Below, piece by piece: positions 34,228 through 43,409 of a stretch of 64,000 nucleotides of DNA. The stretch's first letter is position 1, and each line of letters begins with the position of its first letter. The position numbers and the translations under genes are program-made. Location of the stretch: positions 1,576,298 to 1,640,297 of the forward strand of contig NZ_LT629939.1 in NCBI RefSeq assembly GCF_900104615.1. The letters run 5' to 3'. The notes under the pieces were generated by a model that saw only the letters and a list, made by a program, of their open reading frames with translations, had not been told where the DNA came from and did not search any database. Origin of the DNA: Merdimmobilis hominis. Its GTDB lineage: Bacteria; Bacillota; Clostridia; Oscillospirales; Ruminococcaceae.

Positions 34228-34731
34228 TTAGAAATGTGGAAGGGAAAATAGTTTTCTTTTTGCGACTGACCGGATTGCGGACGCTGGTATGTAGGGGTTC
34301 TCCCAGTACCGGGCGTCATACGAGTGCTGACGGTTATCCCCCAGAAGCAGGTAGCAGCCTTCTGGAACTTGAAATATCTGCTCCTGGCCCTCCCTCTGGA
34401 ATGACACATATTCCTCCCGAAGGGTTTTACCGTCAACAAAAATTGTCCCATCATCGGCAATTCGGACCTCTTCGCCGGGAAGGCCAATAATCCTCTTGAT
34501 CAGCATGGAGCCATCCTTTTCAAAGACGACAATATCTCCCCGTTCCAGTTCTGAAAAAACTCGGCTGCCCAAAAGGACATCGCCGCTGTTTAATGTGGGC
34601 GACATGCTTTCGCTGGGGACATACATCAGCATAAATACGCCTTGGAACAGAATGGTGGGAATCAACATAGCCAACGCCAGCAATACGATAGCTTTGCCGA
34701 AAGAAACCGTGTGAACTGGATGCTGCGTCAT
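34228..34731 (-). CDS. lepB: type I signal peptidase
   Basis: The 167-residue S26 peptidase has one N-terminal membrane span, then PSESMSPTL (catalytic Ser), IKRIIGLPGE (catalytic Lys) and LGDNRQHSYDARYW (box E). It cleaves signal peptides on the outer membrane face. It is carried by the element and is probably dedicated to a cotranscribed or later-encoded secreted set. It starts 3 bp after the upstream gene ends. Confidence 0.92.
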   Translation of the reverse strand: MTQHPVHTVSFGKAIVLLALAMLIPTILFQGVFMLMYVPSESMSPTLNSGDVLLGSRVFSELERGDIVVFEKDGSMLIKRIIGLPGEEVRIADDGTIFVDGKTLREEYVSFQREGQEQIFQVPEGCYLLLGDNRQHSYDARYWENPYIPASAIRSVAKRKLFSLPHF

Positions 34732-34734
34732 ACC

Positions 34735-35235
34735 TTACTCCAGACCGGATTTAGGCGGCCGGTCCTCCACAAATTCGGTGGCGTCCCCTGCAGATTCCTC
34801 CCATTCTTCATCGCTGGGCAATTCGAAGTCCTCCGCGTGAAAGAAATCCGGCTGAGTCGTCATTTTCAAAGACTCATCCAGCTTGGGATGCGCCGGATCG
34901 GAAGTACCGTTTGAGACATAATTGGAAGAATCTAAATAGCCCTCCAGCATCATGGGCATTTGGAGATGGAACCTGTACTCGGATTCCTCCGGCGCGTCTT
35001 CATTCCGGATATAGTCGTACTTGCCATCGTAAATCTCTTCATTGAAAACATCTTCCGCCATCCACTTGGCCACGTCCGCTTTGGCGACAACGGCATTCAG
35101 CCCCACCGCCGATACCGTTACAGCAGCAGACGCCAACGCAATAGCGGAAAGGTTCCGGGGCGTGAAAAACTGGCCGTAATACCGCCTGGTGTGCTGAAGG
35201 CAGGCTCGAAGATTTGTGTGGATCCGCTTCATCAA
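34735..35235 (-). CDS. secreted or membrane protein with signal-like N-terminus
   Basis: The 166-residue protein has a long basic N-region, then a hydrophobic stretch (AIALASAAVTVSAVGLNAVV) ending in AKA, a plausible signal peptidase site. An acidic, mostly polar domain rich in Asp, Glu and Pro follows. It sits immediately upstream of the signal peptidase gene and may be its substrate. No family recognised. Confidence 0.5.
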   Translation of the reverse strand: MMKRIHTNLRACLQHTRRYYGQFFTPRNLSAIALASAAVTVSAVGLNAVVAKADVAKWMAEDVFNEEIYDGKYDYIRNEDAPEESEYRFHLQMPMMLEGYLDSSNYVSNGTSDPAHPKLDESLKMTTQPDFFHAEDFELPSDEEWEESAGDATEFVEDRPPKSGLE

Positions 35236-35237
35236 AA

Positions 35238-35678
35238 TTACTCCTCCTTCCGGGATTTTTGACTTCTGAGGGTCAAGGTGTAGGGGCTCTCAATCCGGTC
35301 GATTGTCATAATACCGGACGCCTTATCGAATACGGCAGCTTGGATGCCGACGGCCGTTTGCTCACTGGCTGATGGGATTGCTCCCGCGGTGTTGCCTGGA
35401 TAGCTCACCTTCACCGCGGCGTCCTTGGGGACTACCACAAGACGGTAGCCCAGCAAGTCCAAAAAGCCGGGAATACGCTGGAATTTCAACCCATAGTTTG
35501 TGAGCCAGCCCATAAAGCCGCTATAACTTGGCCTGTTCCCGGAGGAGGTATCGACCTCGGAAGCCTCCCTGCAATATAGCTCGTAAAAATCCTTATAGGT
35601 CATCTTATTGGCAGAAAGCAGGAAGCGGAACAGCTTGTCTTCCACTATCCGGCGGCTGTATGGCCGTTCTTTCGGCAT
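35238..35678 (-). CDS. unknown 146-residue protein
   Basis: The product begins MPKERPYSRRIVEDKLFRFL at ATG 35678, with an AGGAGATGATACT site upstream that is better than the start at 35720. The N-terminal half (KMTYKDFYELYCREAS, YSGFMGWLTNYGL) is helical, and the C-terminal part is beta-like. Shape suggests a DNA-binding or regulatory protein. It leads a four-gene operon with the signal peptidase. Confidence 0.5.
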   Translation of the reverse strand: MPKERPYSRRIVEDKLFRFLLSANKMTYKDFYELYCREASEVDTSSGNRPSYSGFMGWLTNYGLKFQRIPGFLDLLGYRLVVVPKDAAVKVSYPGNTAGAIPSASEQTAVGIQAAVFDKASGIMTIDRIESPYTLTLRSQKSRKEE

Positions 35679-35828
35679 AGTATCATCTCCTGTCAAGATC
35701 CCAGCCTCAGAGACGGGCAATCAGTCGGGGCAATAGAATGAGCAAGGAAGGTTTGTGGAAGAAGGACCATTTGCATTTCTATTGTGACTACCCGTCTCTC
35801 AAGCTGGGAATGCGATTTGTTTTGAAAA

Positions 35829-36200
35829 ACCGGGGCCGCAGGGAATCGAACCCTGATAAACCTTTCAACCCCATAGAGCGCCTGGTTTTCCAGGCGCCTT
35901 ATGCCGGCCTTAACCCATACCGGCTTGCCCTGTCCCTCCGGCTCAGGCCGAACAACGCACTGAACTCCGAGCCAGCCTTCTTCCCTTTAGGGCTTCCGAC
36001 ACGTTCACAGGTGTCCACTCCATCTCTTTTCCCAGGGAGAGAACTGGTTAAGACAGGAGCGTTTTGCCGGGACAGATAATCATTTTTTCAGCCTGGTTCC
36101 CGGCCCAGGCCATTATTGCGTGCGATGGGGGGCGACCCCATACCTCCGGTTGGGCCCTCCGGCGTGCTCATTACACCACGCCCACATATCCGTCTACTAT
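35829..36200 (-). ncRNA. candidate structured RNA with a tRNA-like 3' end
   Basis: From the class-B promoter at 36205-36233 a 370-nt GC-rich segment has no convincing ORF. It contains strong hairpins: GGGG/CCCC near 36130, GCGCCTGG/CCAGGCGC near 35878-35897, and CAGGG-TTCGATT-CCCTG near 35838-35854, a T-arm look-alike. It ends CGGCCCCGG then TTTTTC. GGGGTCG near 36130 could pair with the terminal CGGCCCC. The function is unknown. It could also be an origin of transfer. Confidence 0.45.
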
Positions 36201-36204
36201 CATT

Positions 36205-36233
36205 ATAGTAAAAAAAACAGAAAAAACGACCAA
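36205..36233 (-). promoter_or_regulatory. class-B repeated promoter, copy 2
   Basis: TTGGTC, 17 bp of T-rich spacer, TACTAT on the minus strand, directly before the candidate structured RNA. Confidence 0.65.
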
Positions 36234-36267
36234 AATAAAAAAAGCCTCCACGAGGGAGGCTTTTTCT
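36234..36267. terminator. intrinsic terminator after the DarB-like gene
   Basis: AAAAGCCTCC and GGGAGGCTTTTT flanked by A- and T-runs, 14 bp beyond the large gene on the minus strand. Confidence 0.85.
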
Positions 36268-36280
36268 GCTTTTGAACGGC

Positions 36281-39200
36281 TTATGCCGTCAGCAATTCGG
36301 TCAGTTCAGCATATTCCTCCTTGAGTTGATCCAGCCGCTCCTGCTGTTCAAACGGCTCACTGAGCAATGCTTCAGCGGATTTGAGAGCGAGTTCGTTGGA
36401 TCTGAGTTTATCCTGTTTTTCTTTCAGGGAATCCGGGATGCCGTTTACGATCTCGTCACAGAGCTTCAGGACAGAGATGCCCTTGAAAATAATGCGATCC
36501 TGATCCAGCCTGTGTGTTGCCTTCCCCTGAAGGGCGATCGTGTAATCCTTGGCAGCAAAGAACGAAGATACGGCGTCTTGTCTGACTGCCACGATCTCCA
36601 TTCCATTGTACTTCCCCAGTATATCTCCCTGCTCTAGTTTCACAACTTTTGGGCCGAGCACCTTAATAGCCTCGCTCCATTCCTCCTTGTTGTTGAGATG
36701 ATAGCTTTTCCCGTCACATTCCAGAACAGGATCCCCATAATATGACTTGAGATGGGAAGCATCCTGCTCCAGCCTGGGGATCAGCTCCTTCAGATACTGG
36801 ATGGTATGTGGGATGTTGATATGCACATCCTGTTTCAGACGGCTGCGCTGTGAGTCAAATCCACGCTTGAGGGTTTCCAGCCTGGCGATCTCGCCTTCCA
36901 GCTTGGCGCGCTGGAGAAAACGGGTATCGCCGGTTGCGATCGCTTTGATCTCCGAATAGGTCAGCACCTTGGTATCGCTGTCCTCGATCGTGCGATGCGA
37001 GTAATCACCGCGCAGCACCTGGGAAATCAGTTTCGCCTTGAGCTCAATCAGCTGCCACATGTAGCTGTCAAACGACCCTTCTGTGACGTAGTTGAACACA
37101 AAGACGGTCGTGTGCATATTGCCGGGCCGTTCGATCCGCCCCTGCCGCTGGTCAATATCCTTCGGCGTCCACGGCACGTCCAAGTTATGGAGGGCAATGA
37201 GCCGGTTCTGGATATTGACCCCTTGGCCGATGGTGGCCGTCGATCCGATCAGCACACGCAGCCTGCCAGACTGCATTTTAATTCGCATAGAGGTCTGCTG
37301 CTTGGCAGTCTTAAAATCGTGGGCGAAGGCAATTTCGTCCTCGGGGATCCCCAGCTTCACCAGCTTCTGTTTCAAAGCGTCATAGACATTGAAACCAGCC
37401 TGATTCGGGGTGGAGATGTCGCTGAAGGCCACCTGTGTAGCACGCAGGGACTGGTACTTCTGATAGAATTCCCAAATCCTATCGGCACACTGGTTCACCT
37501 TATTGGTCTTGCTTTCAGGCGCCCTGGGACGGACCGTGCGGATGTCCAAAGCAGCTTTCCGTCCATCCACCGTAACAGCCAGCATATTGTCCTTATTTTT
37601 CTTGGTGCGGCCCTGACGGATCAGGTTGGCGCGCTCTACCAGCTCCTGCATATAGGCTTTCTGCTCAATGCTGGCAGGGCAGCTGACTGTTTGTATAACC
37701 ACATCCGGCGTGTTCATCTGGATCTGGTCTTTGGTGACGGTATCCAGGAATTGCAAGACCATCTTCATGAGTTCAGGCACGTTTTTGAAGGAGGAAACCC
37801 GCCTTACCTGACGGAACCCTTCTCCATTTTCGTTCAGCCCTTCCGGCGGCAGCTCCCAATCGGTCGTAATATTGCCGTAGAGGGCAAGCCAGTCGTCCAG
37901 ACCGAAAATGTTCTTTTCGATCAAGAGGTCTTCCTGGAAATACCGCTGGAGGGAATAGAGCTCGGTAATGCTGTTGACGATCGCCGTGCCGGTGGCAAAA
38001 GTGAAGCCGCCCTTCCCGCCATACAGACTTGCCAGGTATTTGGTTTTATAGTAGAGGTCGGTACACTTGGCCGAAGCGGTATTGGAAACGCCGCGGAGTC
38101 CGTTCCCGCCGGTGGGGCAGTAGAGGTTTTTAAACTCGTGCGACTCGTCCACAAAGAGATAGTCGATTCCCAGTTCCTCCAGGTTATAATCCGCGGATTG
38201 GTTCGCCAGGAAGTTCTGGGCCTGGTCCTCCCGCATCCGGGGTGTAACCAGATCCGCTGTGGTAACGCGGCTGTTTTCAGAGAACCGCACACGGCGCATC
38301 AGTTCGGCGTTGTGCCAGATGGTCTTCTGCACAGAATCTGTCGGGGTCGGAATCAGGCTGAACGAGGAAGAACCGAGAATGATGGCGTCATAATCCCCCA
38401 ATGCCATGCGGGTGAGGAACCGTTTCCGGCGTGCTTTGCGCATGTCGGCCGGATCCGCCAGCAAAATGTTGGCGGAGGGGTAAAGGCGCATCATCTCGCC
38501 TCCCCACTGCGGCAAGAGATTGTTCGGGACCAAGTAGAGGGGTTTGTTAATCCTTCCAAGACGCTTGAGTTCCATTCCGGCAGCCAACAGGGTGATGGTT
38601 TTTCCGCTGCCCACTGTATGGCCGATCAAGGCGCCGTTTTCCCGGATGATCCGGTATACTGCGTTTTTTTGATGCGGCTTGAGCTCAATGGCAGCGGTCA
38701 TTCCTGGAAAGGTCAGATGGCTTCCGTCATATTTAGGAACCACCTCATTGTTGTACTGCTGGTTATAGGCCGAAACGATTTCTGTTTCCCGTGTGGGGTC
38801 CTGGAAGATCCACTCACGGAATGCGTCCTCGATGAGGCGGCATTTTTCCAAAAGGATGACCGTTTTCTCATGATCCCGGACCTTGTGGATTTTTCCGCTG
38901 GCGTCCGTTTCCTCTTTGGTCGCTACTACTTCATACTTGTTCATCAACCGTTGGGTCAGCCAAATCGCGTTATATTCCACCGTGCCGTAAACACTGCAGA
39001 ATTCCGGGTTGGTAGCGGCAATGTAACAGTAGGTTTTGATCTTGTATCCTCCGTTCGCCTTCTTTTGAATGAGGAAGCTGTTGGGCCCGCGTCCAGTCTT
39101 TTTCTTCCCAATCTTTTCAAACAGGAATTGGGAAACGTAATCGGGGGACAGGAAGGGGGAACCCAGGGTGACATCAATATCCTCCGCCGGGATCAGCGGC

Positions 39201-41233
39201 GGCTGGGCCGCTTCCAGTGCTTTTACATTGGGCTCATAAGCCGGATCAGCGGCAGCAGTGGCTTTTGCTTCCTCCAGCTTTTGAAGGACATTGCCGCTCA
39301 GGTACTGGTCGCTGGTGAGCCATTCGTCCTCTTCGCTTTTGGCAGCGGGGTTCTTAAAGATCTGGCTGCCAGCCAGCTCCTGCAGCACGTCAGCTTCATC
39401 CATTTTGCACAGGCCGGCAATGTAGCGGATGTCTACCCATCCTTTGTGGTCCAGGCAGACAAAGAGAGATTCCTGCGGAGTATCACAGGAAGTGATGGCT
39501 TTCCGCATCTTGATGGTGCGTTTGGTGAAGATGTCGGCCTTGTGGACCACATCTTCCTCATCCGTGTATTCCAGAGAGGTGAGAAGAGAGGCTTCGGCAT
39601 CCTCACGGAAGAGTCGGAGGTTTACCGGTTTGGTGAGAGGCCCGAATTCTTCTACAAACTGATCGTAGAAAAGATTGAGCTTTTCCTGCTCGGGCTCCAA
39701 CTCTTCATCGGTACACTCCGCAATCTGCATCTGAATTACTTTCCGGGCCTGGTTGCGAATGGCGATCATACCCTTCACACGCTCCAGAGAACGGCCGGTG
39801 AATTTCTGCTTAATCATACGGCTGTCCACACGCTGGTACACCTCGCCGCCGATGAGAACCATCCCGAAGTTTTTGACGCCGGGAACAGCCGGAAGGCTTT
39901 GCCCATCTTCCGTTTCCTCATCCGTTTCTACCTCCTGATAGATCCCATCACATCCCCAGCCTTTTACGGCGGCATGGAACATCTTGACCTGGTTGCTTTC
40001 ATCAACCGGTTCGACCGATTGAGGCGTTTTCATTTCAGGGACAAATTCGCCGATCATGCACTCGGGGTGTTCTTCATAATATGCAATGTGGCCGCGGGAA
40101 GGCTGAAACTGAGCGGTGTCCAGGGCGGATTTTTTTCGGGCTTTGGTAAACACCAGGATGTCGTAACAACACCCGTTGCCAAAAGCGTCATAATCCATCC
40201 GCAGGCCGCCCACCAGCCGGACAGGGATTGCTGAAAGGATAAAGGGAACCTCCCTCCACAGCTGATCCACTGTTTTGCTGTCCATCATTACCAGGAGAAG
40301 GCCGCCAGACCGTACTGCATTGACGGATCGCAGCATGGAAGCCGCGTAGTTGGGCAGTTCCAGGCCGCCGCCCTTCCTGCCGCGAAGGATCTTAGTCCCT
40401 TTTGGATAGGAAGGGGCCATTGTGATCGCCAGGTCGTAATAACTGTCCTGGAGAAAGTCGTCCTCTGCCGTGATCTCGCTGGTGGGGAATAACAGCGACT
40501 GAATGTCACCGCTCAGCCTGTCTGTGGCGTCAATCGTCACGCGGCTGGTCTTCACCAGCTTCTTGGGCAGCGAGCGGAGAATGGCGCCGTTTCCGGCGCC
40601 GTGGATCAGGATGTTCCCAGACTGGAAGCCTGCAGCCTTCAGGATACCGGAAACGGCGCGACGCACGATATGGCTGGGCGCATAAGGGTACTGGGGGAGC
40701 GATTCAAACTCGTTAATTTCTTCGTCCGTGAAATGGGTTTCCAAGGTGTGCCGATGCTCCTGAACAGGGATCCCTTCCCAGCCGGAATAAGCGGCAAGGA
40801 TCTCCTGGCTGGCAGTATCGGCATACTCATTTGCCAGGATAAGGCGTTTTGCCTCAAGGATCGCGTCAATATTCGCTTTGACCCGATCCGCTCCGTCCAC
40901 AATCGGTTCCGGTTCGGCAGAAGGCGAAAACACCTTTGCTTTCCCTTTGCGGATGATAAGGTTTTGCACTGTCGGCAGATCCTGTTCCGCCTCCTTGTCC
41001 CACTCGATAAGCGGGGCTTTTTTCGGAGTGCTCTGAACGGTTTCCTCCGCTTCAGAATCATTTGCGAAGGAAGTGGGATCATCGTCTTCTTCTGCGAACA
41101 TGGCTTCCCAATCCATTTGGTTCAGGTCATCCAGGGTGAGGATACCGGACTGACTACATTCATTGCCTGAAAGCAGACCGAATAAATCCTCGAAAGATAC
41201 CTGCTTCATAGCAGGCGCTTGGTTTTTTGTCAT
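36281..41233 (-). CDS. DarB-like protein: methyltransferase-like domain plus SNF2 helicase
   Basis: The 1650-residue protein starts at ATG 41233 (AAGAAGG upstream); a longer start would run into the leader. Residues of roughly 180-370 form a Rossmann-type methyltransferase-like domain (GNILIHGAGNGAIL, YDLAITMAP), but the NPPY-type catalytic motif is not seen, so it may be inactive. The second half is an SF2/SNF2 helicase with IGHTVGSGKT (Walker A), DYLFVDESHEFKN (DESH box), GTAIVNS and the motif VI-like GQGVNIQNRL, QRQGRIERPG. Such giant proteins occur in conjugative elements and phage P1 (DarB, protection from restriction). Anti-restriction during transfer is a reasonable inference. Confidence 0.85.
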   Translation of the reverse strand: MTKNQAPAMKQVSFEDLFGLLSGNECSQSGILTLDDLNQMDWEAMFAEEDDDPTSFANDSEAEETVQSTPKKAPLIEWDKEAEQDLPTVQNLIIRKGKAKVFSPSAEPEPIVDGADRVKANIDAILEAKRLILANEYADTASQEILAAYSGWEGIPVQEHRHTLETHFTDEEINEFESLPQYPYAPSHIVRRAVSGILKAAGFQSGNILIHGAGNGAILRSLPKKLVKTSRVTIDATDRLSGDIQSLLFPTSEITAEDDFLQDSYYDLAITMAPSYPKGTKILRGRKGGGLELPNYAASMLRSVNAVRSGGLLLVMMDSKTVDQLWREVPFILSAIPVRLVGGLRMDYDAFGNGCCYDILVFTKARKKSALDTAQFQPSRGHIAYYEEHPECMIGEFVPEMKTPQSVEPVDESNQVKMFHAAVKGWGCDGIYQEVETDEETEDGQSLPAVPGVKNFGMVLIGGEVYQRVDSRMIKQKFTGRSLERVKGMIAIRNQARKVIQMQIAECTDEELEPEQEKLNLFYDQFVEEFGPLTKPVNLRLFREDAEASLLTSLEYTDEEDVVHKADIFTKRTIKMRKAITSCDTPQESLFVCLDHKGWVDIRYIAGLCKMDEADVLQELAGSQIFKNPAAKSEEDEWLTSDQYLSGNVLQKLEEAKATAAADPAYEPNVKALEAAQPPLIPAEDIDVTLGSPFLSPDYVSQFLFEKIGKKKTGRGPNSFLIQKKANGGYKIKTYCYIAATNPEFCSVYGTVEYNAIWLTQRLMNKYEVVATKEETDASGKIHKVRDHEKTVILLEKCRLIEDAFREWIFQDPTRETEIVSAYNQQYNNEVVPKYDGSHLTFPGMTAAIELKPHQKNAVYRIIRENGALIGHTVGSGKTITLLAAGMELKRLGRINKPLYLVPNNLLPQWGGEMMRLYPSANILLADPADMRKARRKRFLTRMALGDYDAIILGSSSFSLIPTPTDSVQKTIWHNAELMRRVRFSENSRVTTADLVTPRMREDQAQNFLANQSADYNLEELGIDYLFVDESHEFKNLYCPTGGNGLRGVSNTASAKCTDLYYKTKYLASLYGGKGGFTFATGTAIVNSITELYSLQRYFQEDLLIEKNIFGLDDWLALYGNITTDWELPPEGLNENGEGFRQVRRVSSFKNVPELMKMVLQFLDTVTKDQIQMNTPDVVIQTVSCPASIEQKAYMQELVERANLIRQGRTKKNKDNMLAVTVDGRKAALDIRTVRPRAPESKTNKVNQCADRIWEFYQKYQSLRATQVAFSDISTPNQAGFNVYDALKQKLVKLGIPEDEIAFAHDFKTAKQQTSMRIKMQSGRLRVLIGSTATIGQGVNIQNRLIALHNLDVPWTPKDIDQRQGRIERPGNMHTTVFVFNYVTEGSFDSYMWQLIELKAKLISQVLRGDYSHRTIEDSDTKVLTYSEIKAIATGDTRFLQRAKLEGEIARLETLKRGFDSQRSRLKQDVHINIPHTIQYLKELIPRLEQDASHLKSYYGDPVLECDGKSYHLNNKEEWSEAIKVLGPKVVKLEQGDILGKYNGMEIVAVRQDAVSSFFAAKDYTIALQGKATHRLDQDRIIFKGISVLKLCDEIVNGIPDSLKEKQDKLRSNELALKSAEALLSEPFEQQERLDQLKEEYAELTELLTA

Positions 41234-41323
41234 GACAATTCCTTCTTTCATTGGTTTTTGGCTTTTCTCTATGTAAAAAGGCCATCCCTTCTGACCAGGA
41301 AGGGACAGGCCTTGAATTGGCAA

Positions 41324-41481
41324 TAAAAAAGGCACGGTCGTGCCCAAAAGGGCGCAATCGTGCCGTTAGGTTTCACACCGGCCAAGCGTCAATGACGAAA
41401 GGCCTTACTTTACTGCTTCGGTGAGCAGCGGATACTTTCATGGAATACCTGAAGTATATGCCGCTTTTTGTATCGTGTCAA
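41324..41481 (-). promoter_or_regulatory. class-A promoter, leader peptide and attenuator, copy 2
   Basis: TTGACA (41481-41476), 17 bp, TATACT (41458-41453), leader ORF 41441-41373 with 22 codons (one codon fewer than the others), terminator hairpin 41364-41331 plus T-run. A second hairpin lies at about 41276-41312. The leader hairpin stem reads CGTC-ATT-GACG, replacing CTGTC...GACAG elsewhere, so pairing is kept despite the deletion. Controls the DarB-like gene. Confidence 0.85.
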
Positions 41482-41520
41482 GGGTATTGCTAGCGCTGGA
41501 TCCCTAAATCTGAGCATAGA

Positions 41521-41550
41521 AAAAAGCCCCGCCGAAGCGGGGCTTTTTAT
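41521..41550. terminator. intrinsic terminator after hicB-like gene
   Basis: AAAAAAGCCCCGC and GCGGGGCTTTTT, about 20 bp beyond the gene end on the minus strand. Confidence 0.85.
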
Positions 41551-41568
41551 TAGGGGATAGAACGAGAT

Positions 41569-41787
41569 TCAGATGCTATCCGGTTCTTTGATTGGAATTC
41601 CGCTTACGAAAGCGGCTTCAATCCACTCGTTCTTTGCGTCTTTCCCATTGGCAACTGCCTCTTCCAACGTTTCGCCAAAGGTGAAACACCCCGGCAAATC
41701 TGGATAGGAGATTACAAACCCGCCCTCGGGGTCTGGAATAATTTCCATCCGGTAGGGCAATGAAAGGTATTTACTCAATGATTTCAT
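41569..41787 (-). CDS. HicB-family antitoxin-like protein, orphan
   Basis: The 72-residue protein follows the HicB N-terminal pattern: YRMEIIPDPEGGFVISYPDLPGCFTFGETLEEAV, read in pieces as the partial RNaseH-like fold that blocks the HicA toxin. The C-terminal DNA-binding segment is missing (72 residues against about 110 or more). No HicA-like gene of about 60-80 residues is adjacent. It could counter a toxin encoded elsewhere. Confidence 0.75.
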   Translation of the reverse strand: MKSLSKYLSLPYRMEIIPDPEGGFVISYPDLPGCFTFGETLEEAVANGKDAKNEWIEAAFVSGIPIKEPDSI

Positions 41788-41817
41788 GGCTGCTACCTCG
41801 CGTATGAAGCCTTCATG

Positions 41818-42645
41818 TCAGGACAGGTGAAGCGCTTTCTCCACAGCAGGTCGCTCATCCTTGGTGACACCTGCCTCCTCACAGGCCTGGGCAAAGGAGA
41901 AGTCATGCTTCTCCATAAGACGCTTGACGGCTCTTGCGATGCCACTGATTTCACCTTCAGCTTTACCTTCGGCTCTACCTTCGGCTTTACCGTCGTTCCA
42001 AATCTCTTCAGAAATTCTGCACATATAGTCCACTCCTTCCTGATCGTCTTTGTAGTACCGGACATTCTCGGCCAGTACAGCATTGTTCATTTCCTCTGGT
42101 CTTTTGCAAAAGAAATCGTGCATCAACGAGCCTACCGGGTCGTTTCCCCGATACTGCCCGTTTACATACAGGATGTGCTCCCCGTCGTCAAATGATGCGC
42201 CGGTTTCCTGCACCACCCTCTCGATATGATACAGGGGCAGGCCCTGCTCAAAATAATCGTTCTCAGTGATGAAGATGACATAGGTTTCCACCAGTTCCTC
42301 GTACTTCCTACCCGGTTCGGTGATACTGGAATCGAGAAGGCTGCTGTTATACCGCGCCCTTTTCTGGGAAGCGCCGCTGTCAGCCCGTTGCACCTCAATA
42401 TCATAGATGGCGCCGGTTTTGTCAGTGGCCAGGATGTCCAGCCTGACAGAGCGGCCCCACAAATTCTTCAGGTCGCGCTGTGTGAAGACTTCCACAACCT
42501 GCAGGTCGTCCCGCTGCAACAAACAGCGGATTAACAGCTGCGTACACTCTTTGTCTTTGAATACCACCGTCATGAAAGTATCGTCAATGAGGCGGAATTC
42601 TTGGACAAGATTTAAGAGTTTTCTCCGTTTCTCTTCGCAATCCAT
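41818..42645 (-). CDS. Rpn-family PD-(D/E)XK nuclease
   Basis: The 275-residue protein has the nuclease core VRLDILATDKTGAIYDIEVQ (D...ExQ), the helical middle typical of the Rpn/transposase-like PDDEXK_2 group, and a repeat-rich hinge (AEGRAEGKAEGE) before a helical tail. These proteins cut DNA and promote RecA-independent recombination; many form autonomous families in gut Firmicutes. Start at ATG 42645 is supported by AGAGGTGATCCC. Repeat number in the AEGK hinge can vary between strains. Confidence 0.85.
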   Translation of the reverse strand: MDCEEKRRKLLNLVQEFRLIDDTFMTVVFKDKECTQLLIRCLLQRDDLQVVEVFTQRDLKNLWGRSVRLDILATDKTGAIYDIEVQRADSGASQKRARYNSSLLDSSITEPGRKYEELVETYVIFITENDYFEQGLPLYHIERVVQETGASFDDGEHILYVNGQYRGNDPVGSLMHDFFCKRPEEMNNAVLAENVRYYKDDQEGVDYMCRISEEIWNDGKAEGRAEGKAEGEISGIARAVKRLMEKHDFSFAQACEEAGVTKDERPAVEKALHLS

Positions 42646-42704
42646 GGGATCACCTCTTACTTGTATTGTATATGATTTTTTGGTGTTCGTCAATCTAACC
42701 GGAA

Positions 42705-43391
42705 TCAGAGCGGTTCGTCCTCAAACTCCTCAAAGTCAGGCGCCTCTGGCGGATACGAATTGCCGCCGGACTGCCGCTTTGCTTTCGCTCTGGCCTTCTG
42801 TTCTTTCCGCCGCCGGGCCTTGTAAGGCTCGATGGTGTTGCGGATGAAGGGTGCCCCGAGGGTGATTTCCCATACGGAGATGTAGGCCAGAATGTCACCA
42901 AAGAACTTTTGAATTTCGTCATCCGAGAGGAACTTTTTTACGGATTTCTCCGGCTGGAATTTTCCCCCGGCTGACGTACCGGCTGTGATGGCGATGGTCC
43001 AGGGATAATTGACCTTCTGGTCATTCCGTTTGGGCTGCCGCGTGACCTTGATCATCTCCATCCGGTTGGAACCGAAAGAGGAGAAGTCTTTCGTGGTTCC
43101 CCACTCAAAGTCCCGGTCGGTCATATTGAGCATACAGATCTTCTGGTAAAGCAGCCGGATCTCCGACGGCTCCAGATTGTAGCTCAGAAAGACCGACGGT
43201 TCCTTATCAAAATCGGTCACATTGATCTTGATCCGGCTGTACCGGGCGTGCAAAGACGCCGGGCACTTATCCGGGTCCCCGTCAAGGTCAGGGGCCTGAA
43301 GATAATCACAGGCCGCCACCAGCGTTTTCCGGTTGGTGATAAAGGCGATCTGGGTCACATCGGTGTCGTAACGCTTTTCGTTTTTGCTCAT
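42705..43391 (-). CDS. unknown 228-residue element protein
   Basis: No family recognised. The alpha/beta N-terminal two-thirds contain NYPWTIAITAGTSAGGKFQPEK, then FFGDILAYISVWEITLG, and a highly basic tail (ARRRKEQKARAKAKR). It lies 18 bp after the VWA protein gene in the same operon, so it may be a third member of that system. The basic tail suggests nucleic acid contact. Confidence 0.55.
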   Translation of the reverse strand: MSKNEKRYDTDVTQIAFITNRKTLVAACDYLQAPDLDGDPDKCPASLHARYSRIKINVTDFDKEPSVFLSYNLEPSEIRLLYQKICMLNMTDRDFEWGTTKDFSSFGSNRMEMIKVTRQPKRNDQKVNYPWTIAITAGTSAGGKFQPEKSVKKFLSDDEIQKFFGDILAYISVWEITLGAPFIRNTIEPYKARRRKEQKARAKAKRQSGGNSYPPEAPDFEEFEDEPL

Positions 43392-43409
43392 GATGTTTTC
43401 TCCTTCTTG

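Noticed and set aside
35838-35930. A tRNA-Ser gene on the minus strand
   Set aside because: The T arm fits, but the anticodon-like hairpin is an uninterrupted 8-bp stem, and no 5' acceptor strand pairs at the proper distance.
36995-40234. A 1079-codon open frame antisense to the DarB-like gene
   Set aside because: No ribosome site or family features. It mirrors the codon structure of the long helicase gene, whose motifs are unmistakable.
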